Positions 42,568 to 50,975 of a DNA stretch of 64,000 nucleotides are shown piece by piece. The first letter of the stretch is position 1. Every line of letters starts with the position of its first letter. The notes beneath the pieces are model-generated. The model saw only the letters and a list, made by a program, of their open reading frames with translations, had not been told where the DNA came from and did no database searches. A program made the translations under genes and the position numbers. The DNA comes from an uncultured Eubacteriales bacterium (GTDB lineage Bacteria; Bacillota; Clostridia; Oscillospirales; Oscillospiraceae): the NCBI GenBank assembly GCA_900544405.1, contig UQVA01000001.1, positions 124,001-188,000 of the forward strand. The letters are read 5' to 3'.

Positions 42568-42596
42568 TTGCAAAGGGAGAAAAAGTATGCTAGGAT
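42568..42596 (+). promoter_or_regulatory. Promoter of the DUF4430/ECF operon
   Basis: TTGCAA (42568-42573), 17 bases, TAGGAT (42591-42596) on the plus strand. Only about 25 nt separate the predicted start from the ATG at 42626, leaving no room for a riboswitch. Confidence 0.65.
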
Positions 42597-42625
42597 AAAA
42601 AACAGAATTTTTCGGGGGTGCGGGT

Positions 42626-43876
42626 ATGAAAAAAAGAAAAATTGCCAATGCCGTCATGGTGGCGGTGATCTGCCTGATCGTCGCCGGGGCGGTCCTGGGG
42701 GTCGGGGCCTTGCGGGGCTGGTTTGACCGGCCGGAGGAGGCTTCCGCCAGCCTGAGCGAGGTCCGGGGCCTTTTGACCCTGGAACGGAACGGGGCGTCCT
42801 TCACGCCGGAAGCCGGCAGCGCCCTGCGGACCGGGGACACCCTGACCACGGACCGGGGCGCACGGGCCACGGTGACGTTTGCAGGCGGCACACTGCATCT
42901 CAGCGAAAAGACCGCCCTGCGGGTGGCCTCCGCCCAGCCCTTCCGGGCGGAGGTCACGGAAGGGGAGGCATACGCCACCGGCAGCCTGGACCTGACCGTT
43001 TCCGGTGAGCGTATTACTCTGGAAAATGCCACGGTCCTTGTGAATGTCCGCACCGGCTCCGCCTCCTGCGCCGTGCTGGCCGGGCAGGCGTTGAACGCCA
43101 AAGCCGGGGAACTGGTCCAGTGGGTGGGGGAGGACCGCAGCGTTCTGCCTTTGGAAATCTCCTCTCTGAACACCTTCGCTATCGCCTGCATCCGCAAGAC
43201 CAATGGGGACCTGTGTTTCAGCCAGGCGGAAATTGACGCCTTGGAGGAATCCCGCAGCAGCAAGCCGGACCATCCCCTGACCACCGTCCCCGCCGGGACC
43301 ACGGCTCCCACGGAAAGTACGGATGCCACTGCGGCTCCTTCGGAGACGACGGAAACCACCCGCCAGCCGGAGACCAACACCGACCCGGTCCCCGCGGAGA
43401 CCACCGTGCCGAGTACCACCGCACCCACCACGGCTCCTACCACCGAGCCGACTACGGAACCCATCTCTGCGGCCCTGCACTGCGTCCTGACTATCCGCTG
43501 CGACACCATCCTTTCCAACATGGAAAACCTGGATCCCGGAAAAGCGGAATTTGTACCGGACGACGGCTGGATCCTCTATGCAGAAATGGAATTTACCGAC
43601 GGCGAGACGGTGTTCGACGTGCTGAAACGGGCCTGCGCCAACTATGGAATTCAAATCGAATACAGCTGGACCCCTATGTATAATAGCTACTATGTGGAGG
43701 GCATCAACAACCTTTATGAGTTCGACTGCGGGGAGCAGTCCGGCTGGATGTACGCCGTCAACGGCTGGTACCCCAACTACGGCTGTTCGGCTTATACGCT
43801 ATCCGACGGGGATGTGATCGGCTGGGCCTACACCTGCAACGGTTACGGTGCGGACCTGGGCGCACCCATGGGCTGA
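42626..43876 (+). CDS. Membrane-anchored FecR-like/DUF4430 protein
   Basis: 416 residues. An N-terminal membrane helix (ANAVMVAVICLIVAGAVLGVG) is followed by a FecR-like beta domain (about 43-190; LRTGDTLTTDRGARATVTFAGGTLHL), a Thr/Pro-rich linker (about 210-285), and a C-terminal DUF4430 domain (about 290-416) with GWMYAVNGWYPNYGCSAYTLSDGDVIGWAYTCNGYGADLG. That last motif is nearly the same as in the giant protein on the other strand. It probably handles the same ligand close to the membrane and passes it to the ECF transporter encoded directly downstream (2-nt gap). Confidence 0.85.
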   Translation: MKKRKIANAVMVAVICLIVAGAVLGVGALRGWFDRPEEASASLSEVRGLLTLERNGASFTPEAGSALRTGDTLTTDRGARATVTFAGGTLHLSEKTALRVASAQPFRAEVTEGEAYATGSLDLTVSGERITLENATVLVNVRTGSASCAVLAGQALNAKAGELVQWVGEDRSVLPLEISSLNTFAIACIRKTNGDLCFSQAEIDALEESRSSKPDHPLTTVPAGTTAPTESTDATAAPSETTETTRQPETNTDPVPAETTVPSTTAPTTAPTTEPTTEPISAALHCVLTIRCDTILSNMENLDPGKAEFVPDDGWILYAEMEFTDGETVFDVLKRACANYGIQIEYSWTPMYNSYYVEGINNLYEFDCGEQSGWMYAVNGWYPNYGCSAYTLSDGDVIGWAYTCNGYGADLGAPMG

Positions 43877-43878
43877 GC

Positions 43879-44766
43879 ATGAGACGGGACCGATTTTCTG
43901 CCGCCCATCCGGCGGTGAGTTTCCTGTTTTTCCTGGGGGCCATTGTGCTTTCCGGACTTATCCAGCACCCGGCCTATGTGCTTTCCGGGATGATCTGTGC
44001 CGGGCTTTATTACTGCCTGCTGAACGGCCGGAAAAGCTGGAAGCGGATAATGTGGCTTTTCTTGCTGTTTCTGCTGCTTTCTCTGGGAAATCCTCTGTTG
44101 AATCACCAGGGAAGTACCGCTCTCGGCCATATTTTTGGGAATCCCTATACACTGGAAGCCCTGCTTTACGGGGCCTCTCTGGCGGGGGTATTGGTCAGCG
44201 TTCTGCTCTGGGCCGGGTGCTATAACGCCGTCATGACCAGCGATAAATTCACCATGCTTTTCGGCAATCTTGTCCCGGCGCTGTCCATGCTCCTTGTGAT
44301 GGTGCTGCGGCTCATCCCAAGCTATTTCCGCAAAATGCGGCAGATCACCGGCAGCCGGGAATCCATCGGCAAGGGGAGCCGGACGGACACTTATGCCCAC
44401 CGCCTGACCGAAGGGGCCACGGTGCTGTCCGCCATGACCTCCTGGGCTTTGGAGTCCGGGGTAACAACGGCGGATTCCATGCGTGGCCGGGGCTACGGCA
44501 GTGCCAAGCGGACGGATTTTCAGCGCCGGGGCTTTCGTCCCTGGGATTGGGGACTGCTGATTTTTGAACTTGTTCTGCTTCTGGGGGTGGCTGTGACCAT
44601 GGCCTCCGGCGGCACGGCTGCCGCCTTTACGCCGGAAGTGTATTATGCACCGATGACCGGTTGGAACATCCTGGGCTTCGCCGCCTATGTGCTGTTTTTA
44701 CTGATTCCCTCGGTGCTGACCGTACAGGAGATGATCCAATGGCAAATATCCAGATCGAAAATTTGA
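43879..44766 (+). CDS. ECF transporter transmembrane (EcfT/CbiQ) protein, first copy
   Basis: 295 residues with about five to six membrane segments and the cytoplasmic coupling motif of EcfT, here SMRGRGYGSAKRTDF near residue 202. Energy-coupling-factor T proteins connect the ATPases with the substrate-binding S component. The start at 43879 lies 2 nt after the DUF4430 gene, and the end overlaps the ATPase gene by 28 nt. A second, divergent EcfT is encoded at the end of the same operon. Confidence 0.9.
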   Translation: MRRDRFSAAHPAVSFLFFLGAIVLSGLIQHPAYVLSGMICAGLYYCLLNGRKSWKRIMWLFLLFLLLSLGNPLLNHQGSTALGHIFGNPYTLEALLYGASLAGVLVSVLLWAGCYNAVMTSDKFTMLFGNLVPALSMLLVMVLRLIPSYFRKMRQITGSRESIGKGSRTDTYAHRLTEGATVLSAMTSWALESGVTTADSMRGRGYGSAKRTDFQRRGFRPWDWGLLIFELVLLLGVAVTMASGGTAAAFTPEVYYAPMTGWNILGFAAYVLFLLIPSVLTVQEMIQWQISRSKI

Positions 44767-46397
44767 CCTTCACCTATCCGGGCCGGGAACAGCCTGCCTT
44801 GAAGGACGTGTCCCTGTCCATCCGGCAGGGAGAATATGTGGCTCTGTGCGGCCGCAGCGGCAGCGGCAAGACCACGCTTCTGCGGCATCTGAAGCCGGTG
44901 TTGGCCCCCCACGGCAAGGTCACGGGGACCGTGACTCTGGACGGCACGGCCATCGGGGACCTGCCCCAGCGGGACCAGGCCGCCCGTATCGGCTATGTGA
45001 TGCAGAATCCCGACGACCAGATCGTTACCGACAAGGTCTGGCACGAGCTGGCCTTCGGGCTGGAAAGCCTGGGCTGTCCCCAAAAGACCATGCGGGCGAG
45101 AGTTGCCGAAATGGCCTGCTATTTCGGTATTCAGGACTGGTTCCACCGGGATGTGGCGGAGTTGTCCGGGGGACAGAAGCAGCTTCTGAATCTGGCTTCC
45201 GTCATGGCCATGCAGCCGGAAATCCTCATTCTGGACGAACCAACCAGCCAGCTGGACCCCATCGCCGCTTCGGATTTCCTGAACACCGTCCGGAAAATCA
45301 ACCTGGAACTGGGAACTACGGTGCTCATCAGCGAGCATCGGCTGGAGGATATTCTGCCTGCTGCCGACCGGGCGGTGGTCATGGAGCAGGGAGAACTGGT
45401 GGCGGACGCCGCCCCCAGGGGCATCGGACGGATTTTATTTGAACAGAATCACCCCATGTTTGCCGCCATGCCGGCTCCGGTGCGGACCTTCTTCGCAGTA
45501 GGTGGGTCAGGGGAATGCCCCCTGACCGTCCGGGAAGGGCGGCAATGGTTGGAAAATGCCATCCCGGAGCCGGTGCGTGTCCCGGAACTGCCGGAAAAAG
45601 CTGCGTTCAACGGCGAGGAGCCTGCGGCGCTGACCATCCGGGAAGCCTGGTTCCGCTATGAAAAAGATACACCGGATATTCTGCGGGGAGTGGACGTGTC
45701 CATCCCGTCGGGGAGCTTCTTTGCCATCGTCGGCGGAAACGGAGCGGGAAAATCCACCCTTTTGAAGTCCGTCTGCGGCATTTGCAGACCCTATCGGGGA
45801 AAAATTGCCGTATTCGGGAAAAATGTCGAAAAATACAAAAACGGGTCCCTCTTTGACCACTGCCTGGCCATGCTGCCCCAGGACCCCAAATGCCTGTTCG
45901 TGGGCAAGACCCTCCGGGCGGACCTGGAGGAAATGACCAAGGACCCGGGAAAAATCGCCCAGGCGGCGGAACTTTGCCAGGTGACCCATTTGCTGGATGC
46001 CCACCCCTATGACCTGTCCGGCGGCGAGCAGCAGCGGGGCGCTTTGGCCAAGGTCCTGCTGACGGAGCCAAAATTACTGCTTCTGGACGAGCCTACCAAG
46101 GGCATCGACAGCTTCTTCAAGGACAAGCTGGCTGGGGTGCTGGCCCAGCTGCGCAGTCGGGGCGTGACCATCGTCATGGTGTCCCACGACGTGGAGTTCT
46201 GTGCCAAGTACGCCGACCTGGTTGGGATGTTCTTTGACGGCCAGATGCTGACCACGGATACGCCCCGGTCCTTCTTCGGCGGCAACAGCTTCTATACCAC
46301 CACCGCCAACCGCATGAGCCGCCATCGGTTCCGCAATGCGGTAACGGCGGAGGACGTTGCCGAGCTTTTCCAAAAAAATCAGGAGGAAAAAGCATGA
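44739..46397 (+). CDS. Fused double ECF ATPase (EcfA-EcfA')
   Basis: 552 residues containing two ABC ATPase units in one chain. Unit one: Walker A GRSGSGKTT (about 39), signature LSGGQKQ, Walker B LILDEPTSQLD. Unit two: Walker A GGNGAGKSTL (about 335), signature LSGGEQQRG, Walker B LLLDEPTKGID. In many ECF systems these are two genes. The start at 44739 (MANIQIENLTFTYPG) is inside the end of the EcfT gene; a longer in-frame extension is rejected. It powers import by the neighbouring T and S components. Confidence 0.93.
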   Translation: MANIQIENLTFTYPGREQPALKDVSLSIRQGEYVALCGRSGSGKTTLLRHLKPVLAPHGKVTGTVTLDGTAIGDLPQRDQAARIGYVMQNPDDQIVTDKVWHELAFGLESLGCPQKTMRARVAEMACYFGIQDWFHRDVAELSGGQKQLLNLASVMAMQPEILILDEPTSQLDPIAASDFLNTVRKINLELGTTVLISEHRLEDILPAADRAVVMEQGELVADAAPRGIGRILFEQNHPMFAAMPAPVRTFFAVGGSGECPLTVREGRQWLENAIPEPVRVPELPEKAAFNGEEPAALTIREAWFRYEKDTPDILRGVDVSIPSGSFFAIVGGNGAGKSTLLKSVCGICRPYRGKIAVFGKNVEKYKNGSLFDHCLAMLPQDPKCLFVGKTLRADLEEMTKDPGKIAQAAELCQVTHLLDAHPYDLSGGEQQRGALAKVLLTEPKLLLLDEPTKGIDSFFKDKLAGVLAQLRSRGVTIVMVSHDVEFCAKYADLVGMFFDGQMLTTDTPRSFFGGNSFYTTTANRMSRHRFRNAVTAEDVAELFQKNQEEKA

Positions 46398-47101
46398 AAA
46401 AATCGTCCATTGCTACCCTCATCATGCTCTTTCTGCTGATTCCTGCCGCCCTGTATTTTGGCGACCGGCTCCCCGGAAAGGGCTACTATCTCACGGGAAC
46501 GCTGATGACCGTTTTTGCACTGGTCCCCTTCTTCCTGAGTTTTGAGCATCGCAAGCCCCAGGCACGGGAGTTGACGGTCATTGCCGTGCTGTGCGCCATC
46601 GCCGTGGCTTCCCGGCTGGCCTTTGCCTGGATACCGAATTTCAAGCCCATTTTTGCGGTGATTATGATCGCCGGGTTCGCCTTCGGGCAGGAATCCGGCT
46701 TCCTGGTGGGAGCGGTCAGCGCTTTCGCCAGCAACCTGTTTTTCGGCCAGGGCCTCTATACCCCCTGGCAGATGCTGGCCTTCGGCGTAGCCGGACTGGT
46801 GGCAGGTTTGCTGCGCAAGCAGAAGGTTTTGCTGGAAAAGCCCTGGGCCATGGGCCTGACCGGGTTCTTCACGGTTTTTCTTGTTGTGGGTCCCTTGCTG
46901 GACACCTGCAGCGTGTTCCTGGCCGCCAATGAATTGAATGCCAAGGCGGTGCTGGGCATTTACATGGCCGGGGTGCCGGTGAATCTTTCCCAGGCGGTCT
47001 GCACCTTCCTGACCCTGCTGCTCGTCGGCAAGCCCTTCCTGGAAAAGCTGGACCGCATCCGGGTAAAATACGGCATGATGGAGGCCGAAAATGGGCTTTG
47101 A
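46394..47101 (+). CDS. ECF transporter S component, predicted cobalamin specificity
   Basis: 235 residues, six or so hydrophobic segments. An N-terminal helix is followed by ELTVIAVLCAIAVASRLAFAWIPNFKPIFAVIMIAG, the S-component-like start with the alanine-rich helix that contacts EcfT, and FGQESGFLVGAVSAFASNLFFGQGLYTPWQMLAFG. Its start overlaps the ATPase stop (ATGA). The substrate is not readable from the sequence; cobalamin is inferred from DUF4430 partners and the adjacent B12 riboswitch. Another vitamin or a cobamide precursor remains possible. Confidence 0.82.
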   Translation: MKKSSIATLIMLFLLIPAALYFGDRLPGKGYYLTGTLMTVFALVPFFLSFEHRKPQARELTVIAVLCAIAVASRLAFAWIPNFKPIFAVIMIAGFAFGQESGFLVGAVSAFASNLFFGQGLYTPWQMLAFGVAGLVAGLLRKQKVLLEKPWAMGLTGFFTVFLVVGPLLDTCSVFLAANELNAKAVLGIYMAGVPVNLSQAVCTFLTLLLVGKPFLEKLDRIRVKYGMMEAENGL

Positions 47102-47987
47102 GCGTTGCCATCCGGCGGTGAACTTTCTGTTCTTTGCCGGAGTGCTGGCGGGCTGCTGGGCCTTTTCCAATCCGGTCTATCTGGCGCTGGCGCTGCTTTG
47201 TGCCATGGCCTTCTATGTGGAGCGCCGGGGCCTGCGGGCTGTGCCGGTGATCGCTGCATCCCTGGCACTGGGCGTGGCCTTTGCGCTCTATTATAGTTCC
47301 TACCATCATTTCGGCGTGACGGTGCTGTCCCGTAATTTTATTGGCAATGCCCGGACCCTGGAATCCCTGGTGAAGGGAGCCGCCCTGGGGGGCAAGCTGG
47401 TCTGCTGCATCCTATGGCTGGGGTGCCTGCACAGCGTTGTGACCACGGATAAGATCGTCTACCTGTTCGGCCGGGTCAGCCCCATGTTGGCCCTGTATCT
47501 GTCCGGCATTCTGCGGATGGTCCCGAGAATCAGCCGCCAGAGCAAAAAGCTGGACACGGCCCGCAGCGCCATCGGCCGGGGCAGGGGAAGTGGAAATGTG
47601 TTTTCACGCATCAACCACTTTTTCCGGGAGCTGTCGGCCTTGATTACCTGGACCCTGGAAGCCCTGGGGGGCCTTTCCGACGCGGCCCGGAGCCGGGGCG
47701 TTTTATTAAAAGGCCGCAGGGCCTACTCTGTTTACCGGTTCGACAATCGGGACCGGGCGCTGGTCATCTGCCTGTTTGCGTTTTTGAGCATGACCCTGTT
47801 CGCCGTTCTCCTGGGCCAGACCGGGGCCAGGTTCGACCCCTATCTGCGCTTTCCGCAGGTGACGGCCCTTTCCTACGTTGGTTTTATGGGCTATGGGGCG
47901 TTCTGCCTGCTGCCCATGTGGCTTGACGTGCGGACCGCCATCCGATTCCGGTCCAGCCGCCGAAAAGTCGGAAAAGGCGCAAAATAA
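47091..47987 (+). CDS. ECF transporter transmembrane (EcfT/CbiQ) protein, second copy
   Basis: 298 residues, with membrane helices and EcfT-like coupling regions: LSGILRMVPRISRQSKKLDTARSAIGRGRG and ALGGLSDAARSRGVLLKGRRAYS, where SRGVLLKGRR corresponds to the A-R-G motif. It overlaps the S-component gene by 11 nt. It is clearly related to the first EcfT but diverged, for example in a looser R-G motif. Two T proteins with one fused ATPase is unusual and may mean that they form a T heterodimer or serve different S components. Confidence 0.85.
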   Translation: MGFERCHPAVNFLFFAGVLAGCWAFSNPVYLALALLCAMAFYVERRGLRAVPVIAASLALGVAFALYYSSYHHFGVTVLSRNFIGNARTLESLVKGAALGGKLVCCILWLGCLHSVVTTDKIVYLFGRVSPMLALYLSGILRMVPRISRQSKKLDTARSAIGRGRGSGNVFSRINHFFRELSALITWTLEALGGLSDAARSRGVLLKGRRAYSVYRFDNRDRALVICLFAFLSMTLFAVLLGQTGARFDPYLRFPQVTALSYVGFMGYGAFCLLPMWLDVRTAIRFRSSRRKVGKGAK

Positions 47988-47990
47988 TGC

Positions 47991-48019
47991 TTGCTTTTTC
48001 CGAAAACCTGTGCTAATAT
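47991..48019 (+). promoter_or_regulatory. Promoter of rplS
   Basis: TTGCTT (47991-47996), 17 bases, TAATAT (48014-48019), leaving an untranslated leader of about 75 nt before the ATG at 48099. The leader could hold an L19 autoregulatory structure, but I could not confirm one. Confidence 0.6.
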
Positions 48020-48098
48020 ATATCGGTCTGAAAGAAGGTGGGTCCTCTGCGGGCATTTTGCGCCGTATGAACGCCTAATATTGAAGGAGGACGTTATT

Positions 48099-48440
48099 AT
48101 GGATTTGGTTAAGGCTCTGTCCAGCCAGTACATGAAGCCGGAGCTGCCCGAAATGCGGGTCGGCGACACCGTTCGTGTGCATGTGCGGATCAAGGAAGGC
48201 TCCCGGGAGCGTATTCAGGTGTTCGAAGGCACCATCATCGCCCGGAAGCACGGCGGTATCGGCGAGACCATCACCGTTCGCCGCATCAGCTACGGCGTTG
48301 GCTGCGAGAAGGTTTTCCCGGTGCATTCTCCCCGCATTGCCATGGTGGAGACCGTCCGCAAGGGCAAGGTTCGCCGTGCAAAGCTGTACTACCTGCGGGA
48401 CCGCTTCGGCAAGGCTGCAAAGGTCCGCGAAAAGGTTTGA
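48099..48440 (+). CDS. rplS: 50S ribosomal protein L19
   Basis: 113 residues. It shows RVGDTVRVHVRIKEGSRERIQVFEGTIIARK, ETITVRRISYGVGCEKVFPVHSP and RRAKLYYLRDRFGKAAKVRE, all typical of L19, which sits at the subunit interface. RBS AAGGAGG precedes the ATG at 48099. It normally follows trmD; here trmD is at 17812-18573. Confidence 0.97.
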   Translation: MDLVKALSSQYMKPELPEMRVGDTVRVHVRIKEGSRERIQVFEGTIIARKHGGIGETITVRRISYGVGCEKVFPVHSPRIAMVETVRKGKVRRAKLYYLRDRFGKAAKVREKV

Positions 48441-48453
48441 TCCAAAAAAGAAT

Positions 48454-48481
48454 AAAAAAAGAGGGCTTGCCCTCTTTTTTT
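48454..48481 (+). terminator. Terminator after rplS
   Basis: AGAGGGC-TT-GCCCTCT with A- and T-tracts on either side (48460-48481) forms an ideal intrinsic terminator 20 nt past the rplS stop. A possible TATAAT at 48498-48503 follows, before lepB. Confidence 0.9.
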
Positions 48482-48538
48482 ATTGCTCAAATCTGTGTAT
48501 AATGGGCAGGAAAGACTTTGCCGAACGGAGGGGACGCT

Positions 48539-49165
48539 ATGAAGCGTGGAAAATACGAGCGCGGTGATGCCGAGCAGCCCAAGGAAAAGGTGCCGCCCAT
48601 CAAAACGGCTGCGGCCTACCTGCACGACCTTTCTTATTTGCTGGCCACGGTGATTCTGGTGTTCCTGCTCCTGTTCCGTATTGCCGTGGTGGACGGGAAC
48701 TCCATGTATGATACCCTGGTGGATGGAGACTATCTGCTGCTTCTGGGGAATCTATTCTATCAGGACCCCAAGGCCGGAGACGTGATCGTGGCCAGCAAGC
48801 AGAGCTTTGCGGACGGAGCCCCCATCGTCAAGCGTATCATCGCCACCGAGGGCCAGACCGTGGACATCGACTTTGCCAGCGGCACGGTGTATGTGGACGG
48901 CACGGCCCTGAACGAGCCTTACATTTATTCTCCCACCACCGTGCCGGAGGGGACCCAGTTCCCCCTGACCGTGGACGAAGGGTGCTACTTCGTCATGGGA
49001 GACAACCGGGGCGTGTCCAAAGACAGCCGCTCCACGGAAATTGGCCTTATCGACCGGCGGGAAATTCTCGGAAAGGTCATTTTCCTGTTCCTGCCCGGCA
49101 CCAATAAGGGCCAGGACTCCAGAGATTTTTCCCGAATAGGAGTGGTGAGACATGGCGCCCGATGA
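48539..49165 (+). CDS. lepB: Signal peptidase I
   Basis: 208 residues of the S26A family. One N-terminal membrane helix (YLLATVILVFLLLFRIAVV) leads to the catalytic serine in DGNSMYDTL, the catalytic lysine in PIVKRIIATEG, and the conserved GDNRGVSKDSRSTEIGLI box. It removes signal peptides of exported proteins, many of which are encoded in this window. The start at 48539 follows GGAGGGG. It overlaps rbgA by 14 nt. Confidence 0.95.
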   Translation: MKRGKYERGDAEQPKEKVPPIKTAAAYLHDLSYLLATVILVFLLLFRIAVVDGNSMYDTLVDGDYLLLLGNLFYQDPKAGDVIVASKQSFADGAPIVKRIIATEGQTVDIDFASGTVYVDGTALNEPYIYSPTTVPEGTQFPLTVDEGCYFVMGDNRGVSKDSRSTEIGLIDRREILGKVIFLFLPGTNKGQDSRDFSRIGVVRHGAR

Positions 49166-50012
49166 AAGCGTGAACATTCAATGGTATCCCGGCCACATGA
49201 CCAAGACCCGGCGGCAGATCGAAGCCGACCTGAAGCTGGTGGATGCGGTGTGTGAGATCGTGGACGCCCGCATTCCCATTTCCAGCCGGAACCCGGATAT
49301 TGACAGCATTTGCGCCAGAAAGCCCCGTATTATCCTGCTGAACCGGATGGATTTGGCGGACCCGGCGGCTACGGACCGGTGGAGCAGCTATTTCCGCTCC
49401 AAGGGCATGGCCGTGGTGGCCACGGACTGCAAGTCCCGGCGGGGCATCAACAGCGTGGTCCCGGCGGTGAAAAGTCTCTTGAAAGAAAAGGTGGAGCGGG
49501 CCGCCGCCAAGGGCATGATGAAGTCCCTGCGGGTCATGGTGGTGGGCATCCCCAACGTGGGAAAATCCACCCTCATCAATCAAATATCCGGGCGGAAGGG
49601 CGCCAAGGCCGAGAACCGCCCCGGCGTTACCCGCGGCAAGCAGTGGGTGAACGTGGAAGGGGGCCTTCTGCTGCTGGACACCCCCGGCATTCTCTGGCCG
49701 AAATTTGACGACCCTCAGGTGGGCCTGATGCTGGCCTACACCGGTGCCGTTAAGGAAAATGTGCTGGATTTGGAGGACCTGGCCTCCCGGCTGATGGCCC
49801 TCCTCTGGGAACGCTATCCGGAGGCCCTGAAAAATCGCTACGGAATTGAGGATCCGGAGGACACCACCGGCTATGGCCTTCTGACGGGGCCGGAAGCGGG
49901 GCTTCCTGATGGCCCGGGGCGAGATCAACACCGAGCGGATGGCAAAGGTGCTGCTGGACGAATTCCGCAGCGGCAAGCTGGGCCGCTTTACCTTGGAGGA
50001 ACCAAGCTGTGA
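49152..50012 (+). pseudogene. rbgA: Ribosome biogenesis GTPase RbgA (YlqF) with apparent +1 frameshift
   Basis: The first 243 residues are a normal circularly permuted GTPase: WYPGHMTKTRRQI, LLNRMDLAD (G4), VVGIPNVGKSTLIN (G1) and LDTPGILWPKF (G3). After GLLTG the frame goes wrong (PEAGLPDGPGRDQ). Reading GGGG at 49886-49889 as GGG restores the expected RbgA C-terminus, GRKRGFLMARGEINTERMAKVLLDEFRSGKLGRFTLEEP, seen in pieces in the +1 frame, ending at 50016. Either one base was gained in a G-run or there is a sequencing error. RbgA is needed for 50S assembly, so an error or tolerated C-terminal change is likelier than loss of function. Confidence 0.85.
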
Positions 50013-50623
50013 GTGAAGTGAATTTGTGGGAAATTGAAAAGACCTGGGCGGACCGGGGCTTCCATGCCATTTGCGGCATTGACGAGGCGGGCCGTGGCCC
50101 TCTGGCCGGACCGGTTTGCGCCGCAGCGGTGATCTTGCCGGAGGGGTTGGAAATTCCCGGCTTGAACGACAGTAAGAAGCTCACGGACAAGAAGCGCCGG
50201 GAGCTGTTCCCCATCATTGAAGAACAGGCCCTTGCTTACGGCATCGGCTGGGCCAGCCAGGAGGAAATTGACGACATCAACATCCTTCAGGCCACGTTCC
50301 TGGCCATGTCCCGTGCGGTGAAGCAGCTGAACATCCGGCCGGACCTGGCCCTGGTGGACGGGAATCGGGCCCCGACCCTGGACCTGCCGGTAGAGACGGT
50401 GGTCAAGGGGGACAGCCTCAGCGCCAGCATCGCTGCGGCTTCCGTGCTGGCCAAGGTCAGCCGGGACGACGTGATGCTCCGCATGGCGGAGGAATACCCC
50501 GGCTACGGCTTCGAGGTACATAAGGGCTACGGCACGAAGGCCCATTACGAGGCCCTGCGGACGTTCGGTCCGTCGCCCATCCACCGCAGAACCTTTTTGA
50601 AGAAATTCTATGGGGAGAAATAA
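50009..50623 (+). CDS. rnhB: Ribonuclease HII
   Basis: 204 residues from a GTG start. Motifs: ICGIDEAGRGPLAGPVCAAAV with the DE catalytic pair, LNDSKKLTDKKR, LVDGNRAP, VVKGDSLSASIAAASVLAKVSRD and GYEVHKGYGTKAH-like GYGFEVHKGYGTKAHYEAL. It cuts RNA in RNA-DNA hybrids and at single ribonucleotides. The start overlaps the end of rbgA in both possible frames, and its end overlaps the YraN gene by 14 nt. Confidence 0.95.
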   Translation: MSEVNLWEIEKTWADRGFHAICGIDEAGRGPLAGPVCAAAVILPEGLEIPGLNDSKKLTDKKRRELFPIIEEQALAYGIGWASQEEIDDINILQATFLAMSRAVKQLNIRPDLALVDGNRAPTLDLPVETVVKGDSLSASIAAASVLAKVSRDDVMLRMAEEYPGYGFEVHKGYGTKAHYEALRTFGPSPIHRRTFLKKFYGEK

Positions 50624-50975
50624 TCTTGCCGGGGCCTGGGGCGAGGCGAAAGCTGCCGAATACCTGCGGAAAAAGGGCTATAAGCTGGTGGCCGCCGGGT
50701 ATCGCTGCCGCTTCGGGGAGATCGACCTGATCGTGGCCGACCGGCACTTCCTGGTATTCGTGGAGGTCAAGCTGCGGAAAACGGCGGATTTTGCCGCCGC
50801 ACGGGAATTTGTGGACCGGCGCAAGCAGGACCGGCTGCGCATCACTGCATCCATTTATCTTTCCGAAAACCCCACGACCCTGCAGCCCCGTTTTGATGTC
50901 ATCGAACTCTACGCTCCGGCGGGGGTCCAGACGGCCCACCCGGAAATTACCCATATCGAGGAGGCGTTTCAATGA
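50610..50975 (+). CDS. YraN/UPF0102 family protein
   Basis: 121 residues with the nuclease-like fold motifs of UPF0102: GAWGEAKAAEYLRKKGYKLVA, CRFGEIDLIVAD and FVEVKLRKTADF. It is commonly encoded next to rnhB. Family members resemble Holliday-junction-resolvase-like endonucleases, but the function is not settled. It overlaps rnhB at the start and the dipeptidase at the end (ATGA). Confidence 0.88.
   Translation: MGRNNLAGAWGEAKAAEYLRKKGYKLVAAGYRCRFGEIDLIVADRHFLVFVEVKLRKTADFAAAREFVDRRKQDRLRITASIYLSENPTTLQPRFDVIELYAPAGVQTAHPEITHIEEAFQ

Noticed and set aside
44661..44738. N-terminal extension of the fused ECF ATPase
   Set aside because: The extension is out-of-frame EcfT sequence; the ATPase fold begins at MANIQIENLTFTYPG (44739).
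48001..48098. L19 autoregulatory leader RNA
   Set aside because: The leader length would fit, but I could not find a clear conserved secondary structure by eye, so it is not called.
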